Shown one piece after another: positions 53,931 through 63,388 of a stretch of DNA of 64,000 nt. Source of the DNA: Bog-473 sp963721585. Its GTDB lineage: Bacteria; Actinomycetota; Acidimicrobiia; Acidimicrobiales; RAAP-2. The notes under the pieces are model-generated. The model ran no database searches, had not been told where the DNA came from, and saw nothing but the letters and a program-made list of their open reading frames with translations. Each line of letters begins with the position of its first letter. The first letter of the stretch is position 1. Where the stretch lies: contig CAVRJN010000001.1 of the NCBI GenBank assembly GCA_963721585.1, positions 390,459-454,458 of the forward strand, given 5' to 3'. The position numbers were made by a program, and so were the translations under genes.

Positions 53931-54905
53931 TCAGCCCGGAAGGTCGCTCAGCAATTCGGCGACCAGCCGGGAGAGCCCCGCCCGCAGTTCCGGTTGGCTG
54001 ATCCCGGCGGTGGCCTTCTCCGCGTCGTCGACGTAGCGCCGGGCCGCCTCGACGGATTCGGCGATCCCGTCCGATGCCATCACGATGGCCCGGGCCTTGT
54101 CGCGTTCGGGTTGGGCCAGGGGCGTTCCGAGCAGTGCCTGCAAGTCAGGGCCCGCGTCGGCGTCGGACAGGGCCACCAGGGCTGGCAGCGTGTAGATGCC
54201 CTCGGCCAGGTCCTGCCCCGCCGGCTTCTGCAGCTGGCCGTCGGTGGCGGTGATGTCGAGGATGTCGTCACGGATCTGGAACACCATGCCGAAGCAGTGC
54301 CCGAATTCGGTGCAGGCATCGACCTCGGCCGTCGGAAGCCGGCCCGTCAGCGCGCCGATGCGGCACGACGTCGCGGTGAGTGCCGCCGTCTTGCCGCTGA
54401 TGGAGGCGAAATAGTCGTCACGGCTACGGGAGATCTGGAAGGCCGACCGCACCTCGGTCACCTGTCCCTGGCAGAGTCGGCCCAGCGTGTCGGCCAGCAA
54501 TTGGGCGATGTCGACGCCGAGACCGGCGGCGATGGCGGCGCTGCGGGCCAGGAGGTAGTCGCCGGCGACGATGGCGACGAGATTCCCGAAACGGCTGTTG
54601 ACGCTCTCGACGTTCCGCCGGATGGTCGCCTCGTCGATGACATCGTCGTGGTAGAGCGAGGCGAGATGCACGAGCTCCACCGCGACCCCGCCCATCAGTT
54701 CGTCCTCGGTCGCGTCGCGGCTGCCGCCCGTGGCCGCAGCCAGCGCCAACAGGGGTCGCAGACGCTTCCCTCCGGCCGCGATGAGGTGTGTCGTGACCTC
54801 GTCCAGGAAGCTGTCACCGGTCACGACAGAGGCGGTGAGCAGGGGTTCCAGTCGCCGCATTCCCTCCTGTAGGCGAGGCAGGCCCAGGGCTTCGGTCGGG
54901 TTCAC
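53931..54905 (-). CDS. Polyprenyl diphosphate synthase
   Basis: About 324 residues, an all-helical trans-prenyltransferase. The first Asp-rich motif is LYHDDVIDEATIRR and the second QIRDDILDI. It makes a long-chain isoprenoid diphosphate, probably for the menaquinone side chain; chain length depends on residues before the first motif and cannot be fixed here. GTG 54905 is chosen, possibly leaderless, with TAACGT as -10; earlier in-frame starts extend into the promoter region of the divergent clpC. Confidence 0.9.
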   Translation of the reverse strand: MNPTEALGLPRLQEGMRRLEPLLTASVVTGDSFLDEVTTHLIAAGGKRLRPLLALAAATGGSRDATEDELMGGVAVELVHLASLYHDDVIDEATIRRNVESVNSRFGNLVAIVAGDYLLARSAAIAAGLGVDIAQLLADTLGRLCQGQVTEVRSAFQISRSRDDYFASISGKTAALTATSCRIGALTGRLPTAEVDACTEFGHCFGMVFQIRDDILDITATDGQLQKPAGQDLAEGIYTLPALVALSDADAGPDLQALLGTPLAQPERDKARAIVMASDGIAESVEAARRYVDDAEKATAGISQPELRAGLSRLVAELLSDLPG

Positions 54906-55008
54906 TGGTCCAAACGTTAGGGCACGGGCGCAGAATGCCGACAACCACCAGGTAGAAAGGGGCATGGCACATCCCGCCTGCAGGTTTTCCTCCAGGGTGC
55001 GGGACGTG

Positions 55009-55021
55009 TCGCCTGCGGCGT
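55009..55021. promoter_or_regulatory. Candidate ClgR-type operator upstream of clpC
   Basis: Palindromic TCGCCTGCGGCGT, that is CGCC-TGC-GGCG, resembles the site bound by ClgR, which controls clp genes in actinobacteria. TACACT at 55041-55046 could be the clpC -10. No ClgR gene is in the window. Confidence 0.4.
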
Positions 55022-55084
55022 GATGGACTAAGGCCACAGGTACACTGAACCGAGAAGCAAGAGGAACAAGGAGAGGCGGTCAGG

Positions 55085-57595
55085 GTGTTCGAACGTTTCA
55101 CCGACCGGGCACGGAGGGTGTTGGTGCTGGCGCAGGAGGAAGCGCGCCTGCTCAATCACAGCTTCATCGGCACCGAGCACATTCTGCTCGGGTTGATCCA
55201 CGAGGGCGAGGGTGTTGCCGCGAAGGCACTCGAGTCTCTGGGGATCTCCCTCGAGGCCGTCCGCGAGAAGGTGGAAGAGACGATCGGCATGGCCGGCACC
55301 GCGCCGAGCGGTTCGCCACCGTTCACGCCGCGGGCCAAGAAGGTGCTCGAGCTCTCACTGCGGGAGGCTCTGCAACTCGGCCACAGCTACATCGGCACCG
55401 AGCACATGCTCCTGGGCCTGGTCCGCGAGGGGGAGGGCGTCGCCGCCACCGTGCTCGTGAGCCTCGGCGCCGACCTCGGCCGCGTGCGCCAGCAGGTGAT
55501 CCAGCTCATGTCGGGCAACCAGGGCAAGGAGTCCGTCGGCGCGAGCCAGGGCTCCAGCTCGGGCGACAACCCGTCGGGCTCGCCGGTTCTCGACCAGTTC
55601 GGCCGCAACCTGACCCAGCTCGCCCGTGACGGCAAGCTGGACCCTGTCATCGGACGTGCGAAAGAGATCGAACGCGTGATGCAGGTCCTGTCGCGCCGCA
55701 CCAAGAACAACCCCGTCCTCATCGGCGAGCCCGGCGTCGGCAAGACGGCCATCGTCGAGGGACTGGCTCAGCGCATCGTCTCCAACGAGGTGCCCGAGAC
55801 CCTGACGGGTAAGCAGCTCTACACACTCGACCTGGGCGCGCTGGTGGCGGGCAGCCGCTACCGCGGCGACTTCGAGGAGCGCTTGAAGAAGGTCCTCAAG
55901 GAGATCCGCACGCGGGGCGACATCGTCCTCTTCATCGACGAGATCCACACCCTCGTGGGAGCGGGCGCCGCCGAAGGTGCCATCGACGCGGCCTCCATCC
56001 TCAAGCCGATGCTGGCACGCGGCGAACTGCAGACCGTCGGCGCCACGACCATCGACGAGTACCGCAAGCACCTCGAGAAGGACGCCGCCCTCGAGCGGCG
56101 CTTCCAGCCGGTGAAGGTCGACCAGCCGACGGTGGCGTTGACCATCGACATCCTCAAGGGCCTGCGCGACCGCTACGAGTCGCACCACGCGGTCAGCATC
56201 ACCGACCAGGCACTGGTGGCCGCGGCCAACCTGGCCGACCGCTACCTGGCCGACCGCTACCTGCCGGACAAGGCCATCGACCTGATCGACGAGGCCGGCA
56301 GCCGCCTGCGCATCCGCCGCATGAGCACACCGCCGGACGCCAAGAAGCTCGACGAGGAGATCGCCCGCCTGCGGGCTGACAAGGAAGCCGCCATAGAGAA
56401 GGGCGCCTTCGAGCAGGCCAAGAAGCTGGCCGAGCAGGAGAAGGAGCGCCTGGACCGCAAGGAGAGCCAGGAGGCCGAACTGCGGGCCGAGGGCGTCGAC
56501 CTGTTCGACGTCGTGGACGAGGAGGTCATCGCCGAGGTGCTGGCGGCCTGGACCGGCATCCCCGTCTACCGCCTCACCGAGGAGGAGACGGCCAAGCTGC
56601 TCCGCATGGAGGACGAGCTCCACAAGCGCGTGATCGGCCAGGAGGAGGCGCTGAAGGCGCTGTCCCGTGCCATCCGCCGCACCCGGGCCGGCCTCAAGGA
56701 CCCCAAGCGCCCGAGCGGGTCGTTCATCTTCCTGGGGCCGACGGGCGTCGGCAAGACCGAGCTGGCCAAGACCTTGGCCGAGTTCCTCTTCGACGACGAG
56801 GACGCGCTCATTCAGCTCGACATGTCCGAGTACATGGAGAAGCACACGGTCAGCCGGCTGGTCGGCTCGCCCCCCGGCTACGTCGGGTATGAAGAAGGCG
56901 GCCAGCTCACCGAAGCGGTGCGGCGCAAGCCGTTCTCCGTCGTGCTTTTCGACGAGGTCGAGAAGGCGCACCCCGACGTCTTCAACACGCTGCTGCAGAT
57001 CCTCGAGGACGGGCGCCTCACGGACGCGCAGGGTCGTTCGGTCGACTTCAAGAACACCGTGCTGATCATGACGTCGAACCTCGGGACGGCCGACCTGCGC
57101 AAGGCGAACATCGGGTTCGCCAAGACGTCGGAGGCCGTCACCTACGAGCGGATGAAGGCCAAGGTGGACGAGGCGCTCAAGGCGCACTTCCGCCCCGAGT
57201 TCCTGAACCGCATCGACGAGGTGATCGTCTTCCACGAGCTGTCGCGCGCCGAGGTGACCGAGATCGTCGACCTCCTCATGTCGCGGACCGTCAAGCAGCT
57301 GTCGGATCAGGGCATCGGCCTCGAGCTGACGCCTGCCGCCCGCGCCCACCTCGCCGAGAAGGGCTACGACCCCCAGTTGGGAGCGCGGCCATTGCGCCGG
57401 GCCATCCAGCAGCTGGTGGAAGACCCGCTGTCCGAGCGAATCCTCTGGAAGGAATTCCGCGTCGGCGAGACCATCGTCGTCGACGTCGAGGAGTCGCCCA
57501 TCGACGGCGAGGGCCCGCAGCTCAGCTTCACCGCGATCGAGGGCATTCAGCCCCCGCCGCTCGAGCTGGCCGGCGCCGGCGCCGACGCCGAGTAG
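55085..57595 (+). CDS. clpC: ATP-dependent Clp protease ATPase subunit ClpC
   Basis: 836 residues. Two Clp_N repeats (about 1-145), AAA1 with GEPGVGKT, a middle region with a UVR-type coiled coil (about 425-460), and AAA2 with GPTGVGKT and Walker B VVLFDEVEK. It unfolds substrates for ClpP. GTG 55085 follows AGGAGAGG. It is divergent from the polyprenyl synthase, and a ClgR-like box lies upstream. Its stop is directly adjacent to the convergent GNAT gene stop, with no gap. Confidence 0.97.
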   Translation: MFERFTDRARRVLVLAQEEARLLNHSFIGTEHILLGLIHEGEGVAAKALESLGISLEAVREKVEETIGMAGTAPSGSPPFTPRAKKVLELSLREALQLGHSYIGTEHMLLGLVREGEGVAATVLVSLGADLGRVRQQVIQLMSGNQGKESVGASQGSSSGDNPSGSPVLDQFGRNLTQLARDGKLDPVIGRAKEIERVMQVLSRRTKNNPVLIGEPGVGKTAIVEGLAQRIVSNEVPETLTGKQLYTLDLGALVAGSRYRGDFEERLKKVLKEIRTRGDIVLFIDEIHTLVGAGAAEGAIDAASILKPMLARGELQTVGATTIDEYRKHLEKDAALERRFQPVKVDQPTVALTIDILKGLRDRYESHHAVSITDQALVAAANLADRYLADRYLPDKAIDLIDEAGSRLRIRRMSTPPDAKKLDEEIARLRADKEAAIEKGAFEQAKKLAEQEKERLDRKESQEAELRAEGVDLFDVVDEEVIAEVLAAWTGIPVYRLTEEETAKLLRMEDELHKRVIGQEEALKALSRAIRRTRAGLKDPKRPSGSFIFLGPTGVGKTELAKTLAEFLFDDEDALIQLDMSEYMEKHTVSRLVGSPPGYVGYEEGGQLTEAVRRKPFSVVLFDEVEKAHPDVFNTLLQILEDGRLTDAQGRSVDFKNTVLIMTSNLGTADLRKANIGFAKTSEAVTYERMKAKVDEALKAHFRPEFLNRIDEVIVFHELSRAEVTEIVDLLMSRTVKQLSDQGIGLELTPAARAHLAEKGYDPQLGARPLRRAIQQLVEDPLSERILWKEFRVGETIVVDVEESPIDGEGPQLSFTAIEGIQPPPLELAGAGADAE

Positions 57596-58114
57596 TCACT
57601 CCCAGCAGTAGGTGAACTCCCCGCGCAATGTCGCGGTGTACCCGGGGAGCCGTCGCGCCTGGAAGTGCGGGTTGTCCGCGCCGACCGGCGGATAGCTGAG
57701 GCTGAGCGGCGCGGCCGGCTCGAAACCGAACCGCGCGTAGAAGGCCGGGTCGCCGAGGAGCACAAGCAGGGGCCAGCGCCGCTCTTCGGCCGCACAGAGC
57801 AGCGCGATCACCAGCGCGCTGCCGACGCCGCGCCCCTGGTCGGCCGCGCCGACGCACACCGGCGCCACCCCGGCCACCGGCGAGGCGCGCCCGTCGAGGG
57901 ATCCCGCCGCCGCCTGCAGATGCCCGACCACCGCGCCGGCGTCGTCGGCCACGAGCTCAATCAGCGAGTGGCCGTTCCGCGCGGACCAGGTGCCCCGGAC
58001 GATCGCGAGCTCCTCACCTGCATCGCGCGTACCCCCGTAGGAGAACGCGTCCTCCACGACGGCGAGGACGCCCGCGGCGTCGTTGGGGCGTGCCGGACGG
58101 ACGGTCACCGTCAT
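57596..58114 (-). CDS. GNAT-family N-acetyltransferase
   Basis: 172 residues. The acetyl-CoA binding motif A is VCVGAADQGRGVGSALV, followed by YARFGFEPAAP as motif B. It transfers an acetyl group to an amine; substrate unknown. It ends at the base after the clpC stop. Confidence 0.88.
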   Translation of the reverse strand: MTVTVRPARPNDAAGVLAVVEDAFSYGGTRDAGEELAIVRGTWSARNGHSLIELVADDAGAVVGHLQAAAGSLDGRASPVAGVAPVCVGAADQGRGVGSALVIALLCAAEERRWPLLVLLGDPAFYARFGFEPAAPLSLSYPPVGADNPHFQARRLPGYTATLRGEFTYCWE

Positions 58115-58240
58115 CGCAACGGCCGGCCGGTCCGTTCATGCTGCGTCGGTGCCTCCACGGACCGAGCCTGCCACCGCGGGGGCAGGGTCGTCAGCTCCAC
58201 GATCCCCGGTGCTGTGACACCGCTCCAATAGGGTCACGCC

Positions 58241-59701
58241 ATGGCCACGGCTCCTCGCACGCGCCCACGAGGCGAGGGCGCCTTTCTCTGCTCCGCGTGC
58301 ACCGCGACCTCGTTGCGCTGGGCCGGGCGCTGCCCCGCCTGCGCTGAGTGGAACACGCTCGGGCCGGCGCCGGTGCGCCGCGCTGGTTCGGCCCCAGCAA
58401 GGCCCGAGGGCCCGCCGGCGCTGGCGCTGGCTGACGTCTCGACCGACGCCATGCACCCGCTGGCGACCGGAGTCAGCGAGCTCGACCGGGTCATGGGCGG
58501 CGGCGTGGTGGCCGGCTCGGTCACGTTGCTGTTCGGGCCCCCCGGCATCGGCAAGTCGACCCTGCTCTTCCAGGTGCTCTCGTCACTGGCGGCCACCGGG
58601 CTCGACGTCATGTTGGCCTCGGCCGAGGAGTCGCTGGCGCAGGTTCGCGGCCGGGCGTCGCGCATCGGCGTTGTGCCCCGGAACCTCCTGGCCATTGAGG
58701 GGCCTGATGTCGAGGCGATCGAGGCCGCCGTCGAGCGGCACCGCCCGGCACTCGTGGTGGTGGACTCGCTCCAGTCGGTCTCGGACCCCGAGCTGGGCCA
58801 GCCCGCCGGCAGCCTGGCTCAGGTGCGGACCTGCGTCGAGCGCCTGACCCGCATGGCGAAGTCGACCGGTGCCCCGCTGCTCCTGGTCGGGCACGTGACC
58901 AAGGACGGCGACCTGGCCGGGCCCCGGGCCGTGGAGCACCTGGTCGACACGGTGCTGTCCTTCGACGGCGACCGTCACCACGCCCTGCGGGTGCTGACGT
59001 CGGTGAAGCACCGCTTCGGGCCGGCCGGTGAGGTGGGCATCTTCGAGATGCGCGACGACGGCCTGCGCGCCGTGCCCGATCCCGGACCGCTGCTCCTCGG
59101 CGACCGTATGGCCGGCGTCCCCGGCAGCGTGGTCGTGCCGGTCCTTCAGGGCCGGCGGCCGTTGCTGGTCGAAGTGCAGGCGCTGCTCGGTCCCGGCAGC
59201 GGGGGCGGGACGGGCCCGCCGCGGCCACAGACGCTGGGGATCGATGCGGCGCGGGCCAACCTGCTCCTGGCCGTCCTCGCCTGCCGCACCGCGGTCGAGA
59301 TCCCGGCCTCGGCCCAGATGTTCGCGGCCGCCGTGGGCGGCATCACCGTGACCGAGCCGGCGGCGGACCTGGCCGTCGCCCTGGCCATGGCGTCGGTCAT
59401 CACGGACGTGCCCGTCCCTCCCGATGTCGTCGTGTTCGGGGAGCTGGGCCTCGCCGGCGAGGTGCGTACGGTCCCGGGCGCGGACCGGCGCCTGGCCGAG
59501 GCCCACCGGGCCGGCTTCGCGAGGGCGCTGGTGCCGGCCTCAATGGCGGGGGCGCCGGCCGCGGCCCCGCCCGGCCTCAGGGTGCACGGGGTCCGCACAC
59601 TGGCCGAGGCCCTGAGCCTCCTCCAATCCGGAGCCGGCGAGCGAAGTGCACCAGGTACGATGCCGGGGTGGCCGACGGCGCCGGCGGCAGCCAGCCTCTG
59701 A
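58241..59701 (+). CDS. radA: DNA repair protein RadA
   Basis: 486 residues. It has an N-terminal Cys4 zinc finger (FLCSACTATSLRWAGRCPAC), a RecA-like ATPase with GPPGIGKST, and a Lon-like C-terminal domain. It is a branch-migration helicase in recombination. The RadA signature KNRFG appears here as KHRFG. ATG 58241 is used. It overlaps disA by 34 bases. Short C-terminal tail (GWPTAPAAASL) is encoded in the overlap. Confidence 0.93.
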   Translation: MATAPRTRPRGEGAFLCSACTATSLRWAGRCPACAEWNTLGPAPVRRAGSAPARPEGPPALALADVSTDAMHPLATGVSELDRVMGGGVVAGSVTLLFGPPGIGKSTLLFQVLSSLAATGLDVMLASAEESLAQVRGRASRIGVVPRNLLAIEGPDVEAIEAAVERHRPALVVVDSLQSVSDPELGQPAGSLAQVRTCVERLTRMAKSTGAPLLLVGHVTKDGDLAGPRAVEHLVDTVLSFDGDRHHALRVLTSVKHRFGPAGEVGIFEMRDDGLRAVPDPGPLLLGDRMAGVPGSVVVPVLQGRRPLLVEVQALLGPGSGGGTGPPRPQTLGIDAARANLLLAVLACRTAVEIPASAQMFAAAVGGITVTEPAADLAVALAMASVITDVPVPPDVVVFGELGLAGEVRTVPGADRRLAEAHRAGFARALVPASMAGAPAAAPPGLRVHGVRTLAEALSLLQSGAGERSAPGTMPGWPTAPAAASL

Positions 59702-60729
59702 ACGACGCGCTGGCGATGATCGCGCCGGGCACCAAGCTCCGCGAGGGTCTGGACCGGATACTGCAGGCCAAGCACGGCGCACTGATCCTGGTCGGTGACG
59801 GCCCGGCCGTCCTCTCGGTCTGCACGGGAGGATTCCTGCTCGATGCGGAGTATTCGCCCCAACGCCTGTCCGAGCTGGCGAAGATGGACGGGGCGATCAT
59901 CCTGGCCCCCGACGCCTCGCGCATCGCCCGGGCCAACGTGCACCTCGTCCCCAAGGCCACCGTCCCCACCTCGGAGACCGGCACCCGCCACCGCACGGCC
60001 GAACGGGTGGCCCGCTCCATCGACGTGCCGGTGATCGCCGTCTCCGAGGCGATGGCGACCATCGCCGTCTACCGCAACGACCTCAAGCACACGACGCAGT
60101 CCGCCGGCTGGCTGATCGACCGCTCGAGCCAGGCGCTCTCCACCCTGCAGCGCTTCCGCGCCCGTTACGACGACGCCCTCTCCACGCTCACCCGGCTCGA
60201 AATGGAGGACTCGGTCTCGGTGCGTGATGTCGTGTCCGCACTGCAGCCGGGCGAAATGGTCCGTCGCATCGCCGAGGAGATCGAGGGCCACCTCGTCGAA
60301 CTCGGGTCCGACGGCCGGCTCATCCACCTGCAGACCGACGAGCTCCGCTCCGGCGTCCCCGAGAGCCTGGGGCTGGTCCTGCGCGACTATGCCGACGACA
60401 GGGCCATCGCCCATCTGCGCTCGCTCTCCGCCGACGCGCTGATGGACCTGCCCAAGGTGGTGGCGGCCCTGCACCTGCCCGACTCCGACGATCAGCTCCA
60501 CATCGGGCTGGCGCCGCACGGGTACCGCCTCTTGCACCGGCTCCCGCAGCAGTTGTCCGAGACCCTCATTGAGCGCCTGGTGGCGCGGTTCGGCTCGCTG
60601 CCCGAGATCCTCTCCGCCTCGGCAGCCGAGCTCGAGTCCGTCGAGGGCATCGGCGCCGCCACCGCCCGCCACATCCGCGACGGCCTGGCGCGCCTGGTCG
60701 AGGCCAGCATTTTCGAGCGATACGAATGA
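59668..60729 (+). CDS. disA: Diadenylate cyclase DisA, DNA integrity scanning protein
   Basis: 353 residues. The DAC domain has DGAIIL and the RHRTAER motif for making c-di-AMP from ATP; the linker is helical, and the C-terminus has a helix-hairpin-helix (VEGIGAATARHI) for branched DNA. It senses DNA damage and signals by c-di-AMP. GTG 59668 lies inside radA, giving a 34-base overlap. Followed by carD after 136 bases. Confidence 0.94.
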   Translation: MADGAGGSQPLNDALAMIAPGTKLREGLDRILQAKHGALILVGDGPAVLSVCTGGFLLDAEYSPQRLSELAKMDGAIILAPDASRIARANVHLVPKATVPTSETGTRHRTAERVARSIDVPVIAVSEAMATIAVYRNDLKHTTQSAGWLIDRSSQALSTLQRFRARYDDALSTLTRLEMEDSVSVRDVVSALQPGEMVRRIAEEIEGHLVELGSDGRLIHLQTDELRSGVPESLGLVLRDYADDRAIAHLRSLSADALMDLPKVVAALHLPDSDDQLHIGLAPHGYRLLHRLPQQLSETLIERLVARFGSLPEILSASAAELESVEGIGAATARHIRDGLARLVEASIFERYE

Positions 60730-60865
60730 TGCGGTGATCTGGTAAAATAGGCAGTCACCTTCGGACGGGCCAACCCTCGTCCAGGCCGCCTCCGCACAGC
60801 ATCGCCGCAGCTCTGCGTGCCCGTGCGGGCGCAGCCGATCCACCCAAAAGGGAGCCCTGAGTCCT

Positions 60866-61345
60866 GTGTCCTTCAAGGTCGGAGACAAAGTCGTGTACCC
60901 CCATCACGGGGCCGCGGTCATAGAGAAGCGGGAGACCAAGGTCGCCTTCGGTGAGAAGCGCGAGTACCTGGTCCTGCGCCTCGCCTACGGCGATCTGATC
61001 CTCAACGTCCCGGCCGACAACACCGAGGGCGTGGGCCTGCGCGAGGTCATCAACGACGAAGAGGTCGAGGAGGTGTTCGCCGTGCTGCGCAAGAAGGAGG
61101 CGCGCATGCCGACGAACTGGTCCCGCCGCTACAAGAACCACTCCGAGAAGCTGCGATCCGGCGACATCTACCAGGTGGCCGAAGTGGTGCGGAACCTCTC
61201 CATCCGGGACAAGGACAAGGGCCTGTCCGCCGGGGAGAAGCGCATGCTGCAGCGGGCGCGCCAGATCCTGGTGTCCGAGTTGACCTTTGCGCTCAACGTG
61301 GACGAGGAGACGGCCGAAGAGCGTCTGAACGAGGCGCTGACCTGA
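60866..61345 (+). CDS. carD: CarD-family RNA polymerase-binding regulator
   Basis: 159 residues. The N-terminal Tudor-like RNA polymerase-interaction domain (KVGDKVVYPHHGAAVIE) is followed by a helical C-terminal domain with the Trp of PTNWSRRYK used in promoter binding. It stabilises open complexes, especially at rRNA promoters. GTG 60866. A TAAAAT -10-like element at 60743-60748 may give carD its own promoter. ispD follows, as is usual in actinobacteria. Confidence 0.95.
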   Translation: MSFKVGDKVVYPHHGAAVIEKRETKVAFGEKREYLVLRLAYGDLILNVPADNTEGVGLREVINDEEVEEVFAVLRKKEARMPTNWSRRYKNHSEKLRSGDIYQVAEVVRNLSIRDKDKGLSAGEKRMLQRARQILVSELTFALNVDEETAEERLNEALT

Positions 61346-61374
61346 TCGCAGGGCCCGACCACGCGGAGGCGAAG

Positions 61375-62028
61375 GTGTGGTCGATCGTCGTGGCGGGTGG
61401 CAGTGGCCGGCGTTTCGGGCAGTTGAAACAGTACGCCCTGCTGGGCGGCCGCCCGGTGCTGCAGTGGGCCGTGGCGGCGTGCCGGACCTGTTCCGCCGGC
61501 GTGGTCCTCGTCGTGCCCGACGGACCCGACGGAGAGGGCGACGATGAACTTCACGGCGCCGATGCCGTCGTCACCGGCGGTCCCACCCGGGCCGACTCGG
61601 TTCGCTGCGGGCTGGCGGCCGTTCCCGCCGATGCGGCGGTGATCGTGGTGCACGATGCGGCACGGCCGTTGGCCTCGCCGGCCCTCTTCGCCGCCGTCGT
61701 TGCGGTGGTGACCGATGGGCGAGCGGACGGGGCCGTGCCCGGTGTGCCGCCAAGTGACACCATCAAGGCCGTGGACGAGTCCGGGCGCGTCACCAGCACC
61801 CTCGACCGCGCCACGCTGGTGGCCGTCCAGACCCCGCAGGCCTTCCGGGCCGCCCTGTTGCGACAGGCCCACGGCGAGGGACCGGCCGCCGCCACCGACG
61901 ACGCCATGCTGGTCGAGGCACTGGGCGGGAGCGTCCTGGTCGTGCCCGGAGAGCCGGACAACCTCAAGATCACCGACCCCGGCGACCTCGGGGCTGCCGA
62001 GCGCCTCCTGGCCGAACGGGAGGCGTGA
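61375..62028 (+). CDS. ispD: 2-C-methyl-D-erythritol 4-phosphate cytidylyltransferase
   Basis: 217 residues, third step of the MEP isoprenoid pathway. The motifs are VAGGSGRRFG, KQYALLGGRP, VVHDAARPL, QTPQAFR and KITDPGDL. GTG 61375, 29 bases after carD. ispF starts two bases after its stop. Confidence 0.94.
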   Translation: MWSIVVAGGSGRRFGQLKQYALLGGRPVLQWAVAACRTCSAGVVLVVPDGPDGEGDDELHGADAVVTGGPTRADSVRCGLAAVPADAAVIVVHDAARPLASPALFAAVVAVVTDGRADGAVPGVPPSDTIKAVDESGRVTSTLDRATLVAVQTPQAFRAALLRQAHGEGPAAATDDAMLVEALGGSVLVVPGEPDNLKITDPGDLGAAERLLAEREA

Positions 62029-62029
62029 G

Positions 62030-62506
62030 GTGAGCGTGCGCATCGGCCAGGGCATCGACATCCACCGCTTCTCCGAGGATCCCCACCGCCCACTCGTCCT
62101 GGGCGGCGTCGAGATCGAGGGCGCGCGCGGCCTGGGCGGCCACAGCGACGCCGACGCCGTCTGTCACGCGCTGGCCGACGCCGTGCTCGGTGCGGTTGGT
62201 CTGGGCGACCTGGGCCGGCATTTCCCCGACACGGACCCCGTGTGGGAGGGGGCCGACAGCGTGACCCTGTTGACCGAGGTGGTGGGCATGGCGGCCGCGC
62301 AGGGGTTCGCCTGCGCCAATGCAGACTGCACCGTCATCGCCGACGCCCCCCGCCTGGCTCCGTACACCGCGGCCATGGTGGTACGCCTGAGCGTGGTGCT
62401 CGGCGCTCCCGTCTCGGTCAAGGCGACCCGGGCGGAGGGGCTGGGCGCGCTGGGCCGGGCCGAGGGCATCGCCTGCTTGGCCGTCGTGTTGATGGAGTCG
62501 GCGTGA
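62030..62506 (+). CDS. ispF: 2-C-methyl-D-erythritol 2,4-cyclodiphosphate synthase
   Basis: 158 residues. The metal ligands are in GIDIHRF and GGHSDADAVCHAL, and the C-terminal KATRAEGLGALGR is conserved. It cyclises the MEP intermediate. GTG 62030. rlmB overlaps its end by four bases; cysS, commonly between ispF and rlmB in actinobacteria, is missing. Confidence 0.95.
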   Translation: MSVRIGQGIDIHRFSEDPHRPLVLGGVEIEGARGLGGHSDADAVCHALADAVLGAVGLGDLGRHFPDTDPVWEGADSVTLLTEVVGMAAAQGFACANADCTVIADAPRLAPYTAAMVVRLSVVLGAPVSVKATRAEGLGALGRAEGIACLAVVLMESA

Positions 62507-63369
62507 GCCGCCGTCCGCCGCCGCGGGGCGGGCCGCGCCGGAAGGAGGCGGGGAACCGCCAGGAGCCGCGCCGGGGCGCAGGGGGCGGACAGGATCGCCG
62601 TCCCGGCCCGCGCAGCGAGCTCGGCGGTGACCAGGTCGAGGGGCGGCGCGCCGTGCTCGAACTGCTGGCGGTCGGGCGGCGGACCGTGCGGCGGATCATG
62701 CTGGCCGAGGACCAGGACCCCTCGCCGCAGTTGGACCGCATTGAGGAGCTGGCCGGGCGCATGCGTGTCCCGGTCGAGACGGTGCCGCGTACCCGGCTCG
62801 ACGCCCAGGCCCGCACCGAGTCGCCCCAGGGCGTCCTGGCCCTGGCCCGCCCCCTCGAGCCGGTGGCGCTCGAGGACCTGGCCGGCCCCGACCGCCACGG
62901 CACCGCGCCGTTCCTCTTGGTGGCGGCCGGCATCACCGATCCCCGCAACCTCGGCGCCCTCCTGCGCAGCGCCGAGTGCGCCGGCGTGACCGGTGTGGTG
63001 CTGCCGCGCCATCGCTCGGCGCGCTTGTCGCCCACCGTGACCAAGACGGCGGCGGGGGCGATCGAGCACCTGCCCTTCGCGGTGGTGGGCGGGGTGCCGG
63101 CCGCACTCAGCGAGCTGCGCGACCTCGGCGTATGGTCGATCGGCCTCGCCGGCGAGGCGGACCAGTCGCTCTACGACCTTCCGCTCGGCGAGGGCCCCGT
63201 GGCACTGGTCGTCGGCAGCGAGGAGAAGGGACTGGCCCCGCTGGTGCGCCGCCGCTGCGATGCGGTGGCCGCCATTCCCCAGCACGGCACGCTGCCTTCG
63301 CTCAACGTCGGCGTCGCCGGAGCGGTCGCCTGCTTCGAGGTGGCCCGCCAGCGGTCGGCGCGGGGCTGA
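62503..63369 (+). CDS. rlmB: 23S rRNA 2'-O-ribose methyltransferase, TrmH/SpoU family (RlmB-like)
   Basis: 288 residues. A basic, Arg/Gly-rich N-terminal tail of about 45 residues precedes a SpoU substrate-binding domain and the SPOUT knot (DPRNLGALLRSAECAG, ALVVGSEEKGL, SLNVGVAGAV). It would methylate G2251 of 23S rRNA. GTG 62503 overlaps the ispF stop. Confidence 0.92.
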   Translation: MSRRPPPRGGPRRKEAGNRQEPRRGAGGGQDRRPGPRSELGGDQVEGRRAVLELLAVGRRTVRRIMLAEDQDPSPQLDRIEELAGRMRVPVETVPRTRLDAQARTESPQGVLALARPLEPVALEDLAGPDRHGTAPFLLVAAGITDPRNLGALLRSAECAGVTGVVLPRHRSARLSPTVTKTAAGAIEHLPFAVVGGVPAALSELRDLGVWSIGLAGEADQSLYDLPLGEGPVALVVGSEEKGLAPLVRRRCDAVAAIPQHGTLPSLNVGVAGAVACFEVARQRSARG

Positions 63370-63388
63370 CCGGCACCGGACACGACAC

